64,000 nt of DNA from Nitrincola tapanii (GTDB lineage: Bacteria; Pseudomonadota; Gammaproteobacteria; Pseudomonadales; Balneatricaceae). Where the stretch lies: contig NZ_SMRS01000004.1 in NCBI RefSeq assembly GCF_008368715.1, forward strand, positions 186,001 to 250,000, written 5' to 3'. A program made the translations under genes and the position numbers. Positions 44,427 to 52,719 of the stretch are shown here, one piece after another (the first letter of the stretch is position 1; every line of letters begins with the position of its first letter). Under the pieces are notes generated by a model. The model was given only the letters and a program-made list of their open reading frames with translations. It was not told the DNA's origin and made no database searches.

Positions 44427-46466
44427 TTAACCTACCTGTATGGGTTCCATTTGGGCTTGAAGTTTTAAAGCCTCATCAAGCGTGGTAATGCCACGCGCCT
44501 CAAGGCGCGGCAGTAAATAGAGTAGCAGTTCAGCCGTGGCTTGTGCATCACCCAAAGCGGTGTGGCGCAGGCCTTGTGGAATCTGAATTTGAAAACGCTC
44601 TGCTAAAGCATCCAGTCCATGGCCTTCAAAATCGGGATCGATGGCGCGCGACAAGAGTAAGGTGTCGAGTACGGGCATATTAAACGTCACACCAGCTTCC
44701 TGTGCCTGCTGATTCAGCGCTAAGAGATCAAAAGCCGCATTGTGTGCAACCAGAATAGCCTGCCCAACAAAGCTGCGGAAACGTGGTAAAACGATGGTTA
44801 AAGGGGGCGATTTTTGCACATCTAAATCGGTTAGACCGTGTATTTGTGTGCTTTCAGGGGGGATGGGACGTCCTGGATTTACCAGTTGTTCGAAGCGTTC
44901 ATTCGCTAATAAGCGTCCTTGTAAGATACGGCAGGCGCCAATACTAATGATGCTATCCCCGCTGCGTAGCTTCAGACCGGTGGTTTCTGTGTCAAAGACC
45001 ACCATGTCTAATTGTTTTAACGGCAGATCCGCCAGTGCTTTATCCGGTGGGGGCAGGTCAGCAATGCTGAAATCATGGAATTCGGGGCGTTCAGTCCGAG
45101 CTGGCCCCGGTGGTTGTGTGAAGCGCTCACTGACCGGAAGAGGCAAGCGTAGGCGTGCATGTACATGATCTTGATCCGGTAAGCACCACCAGTCTGAATT
45201 ATGCTGCTGTAAAACATCGTCCATGCGTGGCGCTAAAGGCTGCTCGCTGATGGGGAGGTGGCGTAATTCATTCAGGGTTTGTTGAGAAATGGGTTGGCCG
45301 GCCCAGATAAAGTCGAGATAGACACGGCGGTTGCCTAAACAGGTTTCCACATCCAATTGATGGGTAGCGGTTAAACGCTGAATTTCAGGCAGTAAGCGTT
45401 CCAGCATGGCTAAAAAAATGGGGCTGTCGGCCCGGAACCAAGTGGGAATCCCGATCGCGGTTAATGCCAAAGTGTCTGGATCATAGCGTTCAGCTAGGGC
45501 GTTAATCAGATCATTCGACCAGGTATCGGTTAAGCGTCCTTGATCCAGTTGCGCTGATTCTAATAAGCGCCCGAGCTGACTGATCAGCTCGCTGAGGTTT
45601 TGGCTTTCTTGGTGCACGGCATCTTCTAAGCGCTGGCGTATAGGGCTCGTCGCATCGGCACTGGACAGGGCATCGGCGGTGGTGACCAGGTTGGCTGTGT
45701 GGCCACGTAAGCGCGGTAAAAGCTCTGAAAGAGGTTGGCGCCAGCGTTGCATCGCGCTGTGGCTGTCGGTGGTATCTTCCAGAGTGAGTAGCGCTTCACC
45801 CTGTGTGGCCCGGACGCGACGAATCTGGCAACGTAACCAGCGCTCTTGAAAATGCACGAGCAGTTGTCTGGGGCTGCCATCCTGGGGTAAGCGCTTCAAG
45901 GTATCGGTCAGATTGGGCAGGGGGAGCAGTTGCTGCAGGTGGCGACCTAAGCCTAGGGCTGGATGGCCGGCAAACAGTTGCTCGGCGGCCGGATTAAGCA
46001 TCAAAACACGTTGATGACTGTCACAGAGCAGCAAAGGGGTATCCAAAACACGTAACACGGCTTCCAGTTCATGACGTATCCGAGCGGCATCACGCGCACC
46101 GGCTTCACGCGCATCCTGGAGTTTTTCACGATCTTCACGCCAGCCGCCACGCAGACGGTCTAAATCGGGTTTCAGGCTGCTTAACCAGCCTTCGGGAGGG
46201 AAGTCATCACGGGCATCGGGGTTCGCTGCCAGGCGTGCGCACTGAATCTGCAGGCGGCGCAAAGGGCCTAATAAACGTTGCTCCAGCACCCAGCCGAGCA
46301 ACAGCAGAGTGAGGGGGGGCAGCGCTGCCAAAGCCCAGATCACCAGGCGCAGCTCGGTTGTGAGCAAGAGCTGGCTCTCCAGCCAAAGCGCTAGGGTTAA
46401 CACCAGCAGAAGGCTGAGGCCGCAGGTCAGCAGCCACAGCCCGAGAAGTGTTTGACGTTTTGGCAT
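44427..46466 (-). CDS. Membrane PAS/kinase-like protein fused to a DEDDh 3'-5' exonuclease
   Basis: 679 aa from the ATG at 46466, which has AGGG at seven bases; an upstream ATG at 46484 would overlap the receiver gene. Two membrane helices (about 7-28 and 40-61), a HAMP-like segment, a coiled coil, a PAS domain (about 135-240, LLLCDSHQRVLMLNPAAEQL), and a kinase-like helical and ATPase-like region (about 245-400) lacking a clear phosphoacceptor His motif and GxG boxes. The C-terminus (about 490-665) is a DnaQ-type exonuclease with all acids: VVFDTETTGLK, HNAAFDLLAL and HTALGDAQATAEL. It looks like a sensor-controlled nuclease; substrate is unknown. Confidence 0.83.
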   Translation of the reverse strand: MPKRQTLLGLWLLTCGLSLLLVLTLALWLESQLLLTTELRLVIWALAALPPLTLLLLGWVLEQRLLGPLRRLQIQCARLAANPDARDDFPPEGWLSSLKPDLDRLRGGWREDREKLQDAREAGARDAARIRHELEAVLRVLDTPLLLCDSHQRVLMLNPAAEQLFAGHPALGLGRHLQQLLPLPNLTDTLKRLPQDGSPRQLLVHFQERWLRCQIRRVRATQGEALLTLEDTTDSHSAMQRWRQPLSELLPRLRGHTANLVTTADALSSADATSPIRQRLEDAVHQESQNLSELISQLGRLLESAQLDQGRLTDTWSNDLINALAERYDPDTLALTAIGIPTWFRADSPIFLAMLERLLPEIQRLTATHQLDVETCLGNRRVYLDFIWAGQPISQQTLNELRHLPISEQPLAPRMDDVLQQHNSDWWCLPDQDHVHARLRLPLPVSERFTQPPGPARTERPEFHDFSIADLPPPDKALADLPLKQLDMVVFDTETTGLKLRSGDSIISIGACRILQGRLLANERFEQLVNPGRPIPPESTQIHGLTDLDVQKSPPLTIVLPRFRSFVGQAILVAHNAAFDLLALNQQAQEAGVTFNMPVLDTLLLSRAIDPDFEGHGLDALAERFQIQIPQGLRHTALGDAQATAELLLYLLPRLEARGITTLDEALKLQAQMEPIQVG

Positions 46467-46470
46467 GGAT

Positions 46471-46842
46471 TCACCCTGCTTCATTCAGAAGATGATGAAC
46501 CTTTTGTACCAAGGCTTGAGTTGAAAAAGGTTTGGTCACATAGTCATCGGCACCGAGTGCCAAGCCTTTTTCTTTTTCGACTTCACGCCCGTGGGCAGTG
46601 AGCATAATCACAGGTAGGCGCTTAAAGCGCGGGTCTTGACGTAATTGCTCTAAAACATCAAAACCACTGATGCCGGGGAGACTGATATCCAGTAAAACAA
46701 GATCCGGTGTAATCGCGTTGATGGTTTGCAGCGCCGATTCACCATCGGCTGCCGTATGCACTTGAAAACCGGCCTGTTCCATTAAAAACTCTAGGGACAG
46801 AAGAATGTTAGGCTCATCATCCACTACCAATACTTGGGTCAT
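46471..46842 (-). CDS. Stand-alone response regulator receiver domain
   Basis: 123 aa, receiver only, no output domain. Phosphoacceptor Asp in PDLVLLDISLPGISG (near 52), acidic pair in VVDDEPN, Thr in VIMLTAHG and Lys in YVTKPFS are all present. It heads a four-gene operon with the exonuclease fusion, the tiny membrane protein and the CrbS-like kinase, so it is the natural phosphoacceptor for that kinase or a regulator of the fusion. A short inverted repeat (46872-46889) lies upstream between it and the divergent EAL gene. Confidence 0.9.
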   Translation of the reverse strand: MTQVLVVDDEPNILLSLEFLMEQAGFQVHTAADGESALQTINAITPDLVLLDISLPGISGFDVLEQLRQDPRFKRLPVIMLTAHGREVEKEKGLALGADDYVTKPFSTQALVQKVHHLLNEAG

Positions 46843-46871
46843 GGTGTTTCCTTATTTATTAGAATTTGTTT

Positions 46872-46889
46872 TGAGTCTAGTGTGACTCA
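46872..46889. promoter_or_regulatory. Inverted repeat between divergent receiver and EAL genes
   Basis: TGAGTC and GACTCA separated by six bases form a perfect dyad in the 137-base gap. Possible operator for one or both divergent genes; no known regulator matched. Confidence 0.3.
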
Positions 46890-46979
46890 CCGGTAGAGGG
46901 AAGGCGACTAGACCAAAAGCTTAGGCTGGCCTGCTTCTTGCTATTCATAGACATTATTTTTGTAACAAAGGTTGTAAGT

Positions 46980-48191
46980 ATGAAACTTTTTCCCTGGTTT
47001 CAACCGATCATTGAGATAGCAACAGGACGAGTGGCGGGGTATGAGGCCTTGGCTCGTACTGAAGATGCCAGTGGTCAGGTGGTCTCTGCAGGTGCCGTAT
47101 TTAATGATCCTGTGTATTCGGCCACTGAACAGCTCGCCTTTGATCGTGATGTGCGCAGGCAGGCCTTAGCTCAGTGCCAGCACCTACAACCAGGGCAGTT
47201 CATCACCCTGAATATATCACCACAATGGATAGATTCCCTGCCGTCTTTAGATGTTTTGCCGACCTTGGAGATGTTAAAAGAAGCGGGTGTCGCACCTGGG
47301 CAGGTGGTGATCGAGATCACGGAATTAGATGGTGATATCGAGCGAATCAAAACCCTGGCGGAGCGTTACCGTGCGGAAGGGGTGCGCATCGCCTTTGATG
47401 ATTTTGGCACAGGTTTTCAGCAACTCGATCGGCTCTTGGCCTTCACGCCGGATTTTATCAAGCTGGATATGCGGATGTTCTCTAATAGTGCATCAATGCA
47501 CCATAAAAGAACATTATTGCAGATGGTGGGCGATTTGGGTGCAAAATTGGGTTCTAAAATCATCTGCGAGGGGGTGGAGACGGCAGATGAGTTTTTCTTG
47601 GCGCTGCATTGTAATGCCAGTTACGTTCAAGGTTATATTTTTGATTCCGCTTTGCCGGAGTTTTTGCCTCAGCTGGCGCGGAAAGAGCAGGTGTCACAAC
47701 TCTTGGCGCAGCATTTGGACTTGGCGGTTGATGTGGTGACACGGAGTCAGTGGCATGCGGAAGGTTTAAATACTGAGCTGTTGGCTTTACGTGATCTGTT
47801 GTTAAGCAGTGGCGCCGAAGGCTTGGCGGCTTACCAACCGGATGCGGATGTGCTGCGTTTTTATCTGTGCGACCGTGAAGGTATCCAGATCTCACCTAAT
47901 TACACCTATGACTACCCGGCAGCGAGTTGGGTTGAGGATGCCTCTTTCCTCGGCAATAACTGGAGTTGGCGTGCCTATTTTTATCAGCTGATCGGGGCGG
48001 CGGATTTTGAGCGGCGTATCTTGCGTTCTTCGCCTTATTTGGATCTGGAAACCGGGCTCAGCTGTTATACCCTGAGCCTGGCCTTGGATGAACGACGGAT
48101 TCTTTTGGTGGATATCCGTGAGCAGATGAATCAGAGTCGTATTTCAGCGACGATCTCTTGCCAAAGTGATTTGATGCCATCCTTATCTTGA
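46980..48191 (+). CDS. c-di-GMP phosphodiesterase, EAL plus YkuI_C domain
   Basis: 403 aa from the ATG reading MKLFPWFQPIIE. The EAL domain (about 1-235) retains catalytic residues: YEALAR, LNISPQW, VVIEITELD, AFDDFGTGF, FIKLD, CEGVET and QGYIFD. The C-terminus (about 255-395) resembles the YkuI_C cache-like domain (LCDREGIQISPNY and NNWSWRAYFYQ), thought to sense a ligand. No membrane segment, so cytosolic. The 3' end overlaps the converging YfcL-like gene by 61 bases. It is divergent from the receiver operon, linking c-di-GMP turnover to that cluster only by position. Confidence 0.88.
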   Translation: MKLFPWFQPIIEIATGRVAGYEALARTEDASGQVVSAGAVFNDPVYSATEQLAFDRDVRRQALAQCQHLQPGQFITLNISPQWIDSLPSLDVLPTLEMLKEAGVAPGQVVIEITELDGDIERIKTLAERYRAEGVRIAFDDFGTGFQQLDRLLAFTPDFIKLDMRMFSNSASMHHKRTLLQMVGDLGAKLGSKIICEGVETADEFFLALHCNASYVQGYIFDSALPEFLPQLARKEQVSQLLAQHLDLAVDVVTRSQWHAEGLNTELLALRDLLLSSGAEGLAAYQPDADVLRFYLCDREGIQISPNYTYDYPAASWVEDASFLGNNWSWRAYFYQLIGAADFERRILRSSPYLDLETGLSCYTLSLALDERRILLVDIREQMNQSRISATISCQSDLMPSLS

Positions 48192-48415
48192 TCACTCAAA
48201 CGATCCACGGCAAAGGCGGCTTCAAGGCTTTTGTCCATGCCGAGGGTCAGTGCTGTGGCATCTAAGTCTTCGGCCTGGTCACAACTGCTGACCAGGCTGA
48301 GGTGTCCGAGTAAGTAAGATAGGAAAAAGAGGAGGTCGGTATTGTCTCCTGCAGCCATTTCGCGCTGACTGAGGTTGGTGTAGGCAAGATCGGCGGACTT
48401 TAAAAACTCACTCAT
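48131..48415 (-). CDS. YfcL-like small protein
   Basis: 94 aa, acidic, helical. The stretch DLLFFLSYLLGHLSLV with a C-terminal KSLWQEIVAEI resembles the YfcL family (function unknown); the match is from memory and moderate. Its ATG overlaps the stop of the DUF3108 gene by four bases (ATGA), so it is translationally coupled downstream of purN-DUF3108. The last 61 bases overlap the EAL gene on the other strand. Confidence 0.6.
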   Translation of the reverse strand: MSEFLKSADLAYTNLSQREMAAGDNTDLLFFLSYLLGHLSLVSSCDQAEDLDATALTLGMDKSLEAAFAVDRLSDQDKDGIKSLWQEIVAEIRL

Positions 48416-49119
48416 TGGCTTAAGCTCTTCAGTAATAAACTGTATTCCTTGCCATCCGATTCAATCTGATGCAAGCGTACGACCATGTAATCCAGTGCAG
48501 GTGCGAGCCATAGATAGGTTTCACGCTCAGAGCCTTCACCGCGATCGCGTGCCACCTTGATGGCAGTGAAATCACCCATGGGTGTTTGGATCTGCTCTTC
48601 GCCAACGACTTTAAACTGATAGGTTTGAATCTGTCCGCCATCGGCGACTTCATAACGCATCTGTTTAGCGCCCTGGGCAAGATCTAAAGGCAATTGCATT
48701 TGATAGCTGAGCTTGTCATGCACGCCCGGTTGAATGTTCATTTTCCAGGGTTTGTTGTCGATATCCGTGGTTACCTTGCCGCTGTCCCAGTCAAAACTCA
48801 GATGAGCTGCGCGACGTTTACCTAGAACACGCCGTTGATAATCGTATTCGAGGGGTTGGATCTGATGATCCTTGGCGGTAAAGCGGGTGGTTTCTTTGAT
48901 GCTGGCAACCATGGCACTGGCTTCTATGGCCAATAACCAATCACCATTTTCGGTTTGTGATAATTCACGCACGGCTTCACCACTCACAGAAATGCCGGCG
49001 TTTAATTCATGCGTATAAGTCGCTTTAAAAGGTGTCAGGCTGGCAGCCAGAAGTGAAGGGCTGATCAGGCTGGCAAAGACCAGAGTGCAGCCTGAGGTTA
49101 AAAGGCGAAGTTTAAGCAT
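48412..49119 (-). CDS. DUF3108 periplasmic protein
   Basis: 235 aa from the ATG reading MLKLRLLTSGC; the longer frame would overlap purN. Signal peptide (about 1-25, cleavage after LLAAS). The beta-rich body has the DUF3108 pattern: FKATYTHELNAGISVSGEAVREL, given here as YTHELNAGISVSG, YDYQRRVLGKRRAAHLSFDW and a lipocalin-like end (ETYLWLAPALDYMVVRLHQI). DUF3108 genes often follow purN in gammaproteobacteria. Role unknown, probably envelope. Confidence 0.82.
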   Translation of the reverse strand: MLKLRLLTSGCTLVFASLISPSLLAASLTPFKATYTHELNAGISVSGEAVRELSQTENGDWLLAIEASAMVASIKETTRFTAKDHQIQPLEYDYQRRVLGKRRAAHLSFDWDSGKVTTDIDNKPWKMNIQPGVHDKLSYQMQLPLDLAQGAKQMRYEVADGGQIQTYQFKVVGEEQIQTPMGDFTAIKVARDRGEGSERETYLWLAPALDYMVVRLHQIESDGKEYSLLLKSLSQ

Positions 49120-49141
49120 GAAGGATACCTGCGTTGAAAAA

Positions 49142-49774
49142 TCAGGGTTCCAGCTGAAAGCCGCTGGCAGGCAACAGCTGATCATCAAGCCAAACGCCTT
49201 CGGCGGTCAAGCGTAAGCGTCCGGCGCAGAACCAATCGACCGCCAGAGGGTAGATGATATGCTCTAGGCTGTGCACGCGCTCTTGTAAAGAGGCGGCATC
49301 ATCACTGGTCAGGATGGGTGTCTTGGCCTGTATGACCAAGGGGCCGCCATCGAGTTCCTCAGTGACAAAGTGGACGCTGCAGCCATGTTCCAGATCACCG
49401 GCATCCAGAGCACGTTGGTGCGTGTGCATGCCTTTATACAGAGGCAATAAAGAAGGATGGATGTTAAACAGGCGGCCGCTGTAGTGCTGCACAAACTCAG
49501 GGCTGAGAATGCGCATAAAGCCGGCCAGTACCACTAGATCCGGCTGATAGGTATCAATCGCCTGCATCATGGCTTGATCAAAGCTGAGGCGATCGCTAAA
49601 GCCTTTATGATCGAGGATCTGGCTGGGAATCCCAGCCAGCTCTGCGCGTTTCAGGCCAAAGGCATCAGCACGGTTGCTGATCACCGCTACCACCTGTCCG
49701 GCTTCGATTTTATCGAGGATTGCCTGCAGGTTAGAGCCACTTCCAGAGATCAGAACAACAACGCGCGCGCTCAT
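49142..49774 (-). CDS. purN: Phosphoribosylglycinamide formyltransferase PurN
   Basis: 210 aa. It formylates GAR using 10-formyl-THF in purine synthesis. The catalytic Asn-His region is LFNIHPSLLPLYKGMHTH (near 105), and the Asp lies in FVTEELDGGPLVIQ. N-terminal GSGSNLQAIL is the phosphate-binding loop. It follows purM by two bases on the minus strand, the standard purMN operon. Confidence 0.97.
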   Translation of the reverse strand: MSARVVVLISGSGSNLQAILDKIEAGQVVAVISNRADAFGLKRAELAGIPSQILDHKGFSDRLSFDQAMMQAIDTYQPDLVVLAGFMRILSPEFVQHYSGRLFNIHPSLLPLYKGMHTHQRALDAGDLEHGCSVHFVTEELDGGPLVIQAKTPILTSDDAASLQERVHSLEHIIYPLAVDWFCAGRLRLTAEGVWLDDQLLPASGFQLEP

Positions 49775-49776
49775 GC

Positions 49777-50832
49777 TTAGAGTCCCTGTCGCATTTCAAC
49801 CTGTTCTTCACCTGGGTTAGCGGCTTCTATTACACCGATTTCCCAAGCCTGTTCGCCTGCGGCTTGCAAGAAGCTCAGAGCCTTGTCTTTGTCGGCAGCA
49901 GGCACAGCGATCACCATGCCTACACCACAGTTAAAGGTGCGATACATTTCACGTGTTTCGACACCGCCAGCTTGTTGCAGCCACTGGAAAACAGGGGGTA
50001 AAGACCAGCTGTTAGTATTCAGCACGGCTTTGCTGGCCGCAGGCAGAACACGTGGAATATTTTCCAGTAAACCACCACCGGTGATGTGGGAGAGCGCATT
50101 GACAGAGACTTCACGCATCAATTGCAGTAAGGGTTTAACGTAGATACGTGTCGGTTCCAGTAGGGCCGCGGCCAGAGTGGTCTCGCCCAGCTTCATGTCG
50201 AGATCGGCCTGAGAAACTTCCAGAATCTTGCGAATCAAAGAATAACCATTGGAATGAGGGCCGGAAGAGGCGAGCGCCAGCAAAACATCACCCGCTTGTA
50301 CTTTAGAACCGTCAATGATTTCGGACTTTTCTACGACGCCTACACAGAAACCGGCTAAATCGTAGTCATCCCCTTCGTACATGCCCGGCATTTCCGCTGT
50401 TTCACCACCGACCAGAGCCGCACCTGCCAGTTCACAGCCTTTGCCAATACCGCTGACAACATCTGCGGCCATGTCAACGTTGAGATGACCGGTTGCATAA
50501 TAGTCGAGGAAGAACAGAGGTTCAGCACCGGCGACGACTAGGTCGTTGACACACATGGCCACGAGATCGATACCAATCGTGTCGTGTTTGCCAAGATCCA
50601 TCGCCAGTTTGAGTTTTGTGCCGACACCGTCGGTGCCTGAAACGAGTACAGGCTGGCGATAGCCTGCAGGGATTTCACACAGGGCACCAAAACCGCCTAG
50701 GCCGCCAAGGACTTCTGGACGGGTGGTGCGCTTGGCAACGCCTTTGATGCGCTCGACCAGAGCATTACCGGCGTCGATATCGACCCCCGCATCTTTGTAG
50801 CTGAGGGATGTGTTTTCAGGAGCTGTTGACAT
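49777..50832 (-). CDS. purM: Phosphoribosylformylglycinamidine cyclo-ligase PurM (AIR synthetase)
   Basis: 351 aa. Closes the imidazole ring to form AIR. Family blocks are [49 protein letters not shown] and [16 protein letters not shown]. It precedes purN, and the divergent DUF2066-hda block begins 155 bases away, the usual gammaproteobacterial setting. Confidence 0.97.
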   Translation of the reverse strand: MSTAPENTSLSYKDAGVDIDAGNALVERIKGVAKRTTRPEVLGGLGGFGALCEIPAGYRQPVLVSGTDGVGTKLKLAMDLGKHDTIGIDLVAMCVNDLVVAGAEPLFFLDYYATGHLNVDMAADVVSGIGKGCELAGAALVGGETAEMPGMYEGDDYDLAGFCVGVVEKSEIIDGSKVQAGDVLLALASSGPHSNGYSLIRKILEVSQADLDMKLGETTLAAALLEPTRIYVKPLLQLMREVSVNALSHITGGGLLENIPRVLPAASKAVLNTNSWSLPPVFQWLQQAGGVETREMYRTFNCGVGMVIAVPAADKDKALSFLQAAGEQAWEIGVIEAANPGEEQVEMRQGL

Positions 50833-50986
50833 GGCGTATCCGACCTTTCCAAGCGCGTGTAATCAAATGAAATTTGGTGTGCAAGTGTATCAGGTTGCTG
50901 GTGAGGGGGCTATTGTGTGTTAAAGTTGCGGGCAAAATTCTTTCACTGGCGAGTACGTCTGGTCAGCTAAAGACGGAGGCAAGTGT

Positions 50987-51769
50987 ATGTTTCAGCATCC
51001 AAAAATCAAAATCTGGCTCTTTAGCCTAATTCTTCTGTTCGTGAACAGCGGTTGTTTGCAGGCGAATGAACGTCATGTGACGGCCTTGGCTTGGATTGCC
51101 GAAGATCAGGGCGCAGGGCATGATTTTGTGCTGCCTGGCCATTCTTTACAGACGGCCTTGCGTCAGGCTTCTGGTGTGCAGTTGCACTGGGTGTTTCCGT
51201 TATTGGATTTGACCGATCAGGCGGCTGTGCCGGTGGATCATGTTTGGGGTGGTTTTAGTGAGACCCTGTTGAGTGCTTCCGAGCGTTATCAACCGGATTT
51301 GGTGGTAGCGGTGCGTTATGAAGCTCAGGTACCGGGTCGTATCCTCTGGTATTTTTGGCAAGAAGGGCGGCGCAGCCAATTTGAAACTCAGGGAGACGAT
51401 CCGGCGCAGCAGGCCACGGAGTTTGTTGAACACCTCCTTAAACACTTGTCTTTGCAGTCAGGTGAGACCAGTCAGCGTTTATTCCCGCGAACCCCTCGTG
51501 GTTTCCAGCCGGTTGAGATCGCTTATCAAGCCCCAGGGGAAGGTGTAGTGATTCATGGCCTGCATCAGCCTGGGGATTATTTAGCGGTATTGGAAGTCTT
51601 GCGAGCCCTGCCCGGGGTACAGCAGGTTTTACCTCAGTCTTTTCAACAGGGGGTGCTAGAAGTCCGCCTGCTGAGTGAGGCTTCTGTCGATGAATTGGAA
51701 ACCCAGCTTCTGAACTTACCCGGTTTGCGCCCTGCTGCGGAAAGGCGCATGGAGTTTAACTGGAATTGA
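50987..51769 (+). CDS. DUF2066 protein, C-terminal half only, with its own signal peptide
   Basis: 260 aa. Signal sequence about 1-26 (IWLFSLILLFVNSGCLQA). The body matches what I recall as the second half of DUF2066 proteins (VHWVFPLLDLTD-like LHWVFPLLDLTDQAAV, then HVWGGFSETLLSASERYQPD). Full-length relatives are about 350 aa or more; the N-terminal half is missing and nothing of it remains in the 155-base gap upstream. Position between purM and hda is the family's normal place. Function unknown, envelope located. Confidence 0.75.
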   Translation: MFQHPKIKIWLFSLILLFVNSGCLQANERHVTALAWIAEDQGAGHDFVLPGHSLQTALRQASGVQLHWVFPLLDLTDQAAVPVDHVWGGFSETLLSASERYQPDLVVAVRYEAQVPGRILWYFWQEGRRSQFETQGDDPAQQATEFVEHLLKHLSLQSGETSQRLFPRTPRGFQPVEIAYQAPGEGVVIHGLHQPGDYLAVLEVLRALPGVQQVLPQSFQQGVLEVRLLSEASVDELETQLLNLPGLRPAAERRMEFNWN

Positions 51770-51771
51770 CC

Positions 51772-52479
51772 ATGATTGATCCTAAACGTCCTGTGCAGTT
51801 GCCCTTGGGGATCACCCTGCGTGATGAGGCGCGCTTTGAAAATTTCATCGTGGGTGAAAACGGCCTGCTGTTTAACAGTTTGCGCCAGGCCGCGCGTGGA
51901 CAGGGTGAGCAGTATCTCTATCTGTGGGGCGGCGCAAGCCATGGCAGTAGTCATTTGTTGCAAAGTAGTTGCCATGAGGCTCAAGCCTTTGGGCGTTCAT
52001 CTGTCTATCTTCCGCTGCGTGAATTGATCGATCATCCTCCCGGTATTCTCGATAATATGGAGCAGTTGCAGCTTGTTTGTATTGATGATTTGGATTGTAT
52101 TGCGGGGGAAAGTGCTTGGCAGGAAGCAGTGTTTCATCTCTTCAATCGAATGCGCGAAGTTGGCCACACTTTGTTGATTGCCGCCCACAAAGCCCCCGCG
52201 CAATTGGGTTTAGCTTTGCCGGATCTGGTTTCGCGTTTGAATTGGGGCATGGTTTTTCATGTCTATCCTATTAATGATGAAGCGAAAGCAGTTGCCCTGA
52301 AAGCGCGTGCCGCAGGCCGTGGTTTTGAATTGAGTGATGAGGTGGTGCACTACCTCTTGCATCATGGCAGTCGTGATATGGCGCATCTTTTAGCTGTCTT
52401 GGAAAGATTAGATCATGCTTCTTTGAGTGCACAACGTCGTATAACGGTGCCTTTTGTGAAACAGGAGATGGGGTGGTAA
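51772..52479 (+). CDS. hda: DnaA regulatory inactivator Hda
   Basis: 235 aa. Hda with the DNA-loaded sliding clamp stimulates DnaA-ATP hydrolysis and prevents over-initiation. The clamp-binding motif QLPLGI is at the N-terminus (near 7). The AAA+ P-loop reads WGGASHGSSHLLQS; lack of the usual Lys is typical of Hda. Walker B-like LVCIDDLDCI follows. ATG at 51772; an in-frame TTG at 51766 overlaps the upstream stop. Confidence 0.93.
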   Translation: MIDPKRPVQLPLGITLRDEARFENFIVGENGLLFNSLRQAARGQGEQYLYLWGGASHGSSHLLQSSCHEAQAFGRSSVYLPLRELIDHPPGILDNMEQLQLVCIDDLDCIAGESAWQEAVFHLFNRMREVGHTLLIAAHKAPAQLGLALPDLVSRLNWGMVFHVYPINDEAKAVALKARAAGRGFELSDEVVHYLLHHGSRDMAHLLAVLERLDHASLSAQRRITVPFVKQEMGW

Positions 52480-52719
52480 ATGAATGATCCTCAGAGCGCA
52501 GGAGTCGAGCTAGAACGTATCGAACGGGATTTTTTTGCACGTGATGCGCAAGAGCAACAAGAATTCTTAACACAAACCTGGTGCAATCATTGTCAGGCCG
52601 CTGACTTGGGTATGGATGAACCGGTGGAGTATGAATGCCGCGGTCTGATTACCATTGAGGGGCGTTGTTTGCGTTGTCGTCAGCCTGTTTATACTGAGTT
52701 AACGGATGAAAGTTTCTGA
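52480..52719 (+). CDS. Small CxxC...CxxC zinc-ribbon-like protein
   Basis: 79 aa, begins directly after the hda stop. Cys pairs TWCNHC (near 35) and GRCLRC (near 65), plus YECRG between them, suggest a zinc ribbon. The N-terminal part is a charged helix (ELERIERDFFARDAQEQQEF). No family recognised. It overlaps the tcdA frame by 14 bases, so translation is likely coupled on both sides. Confidence 0.65.
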   Translation: MNDPQSAGVELERIERDFFARDAQEQQEFLTQTWCNHCQAADLGMDEPVEYECRGLITIEGRCLRCRQPVYTELTDESF

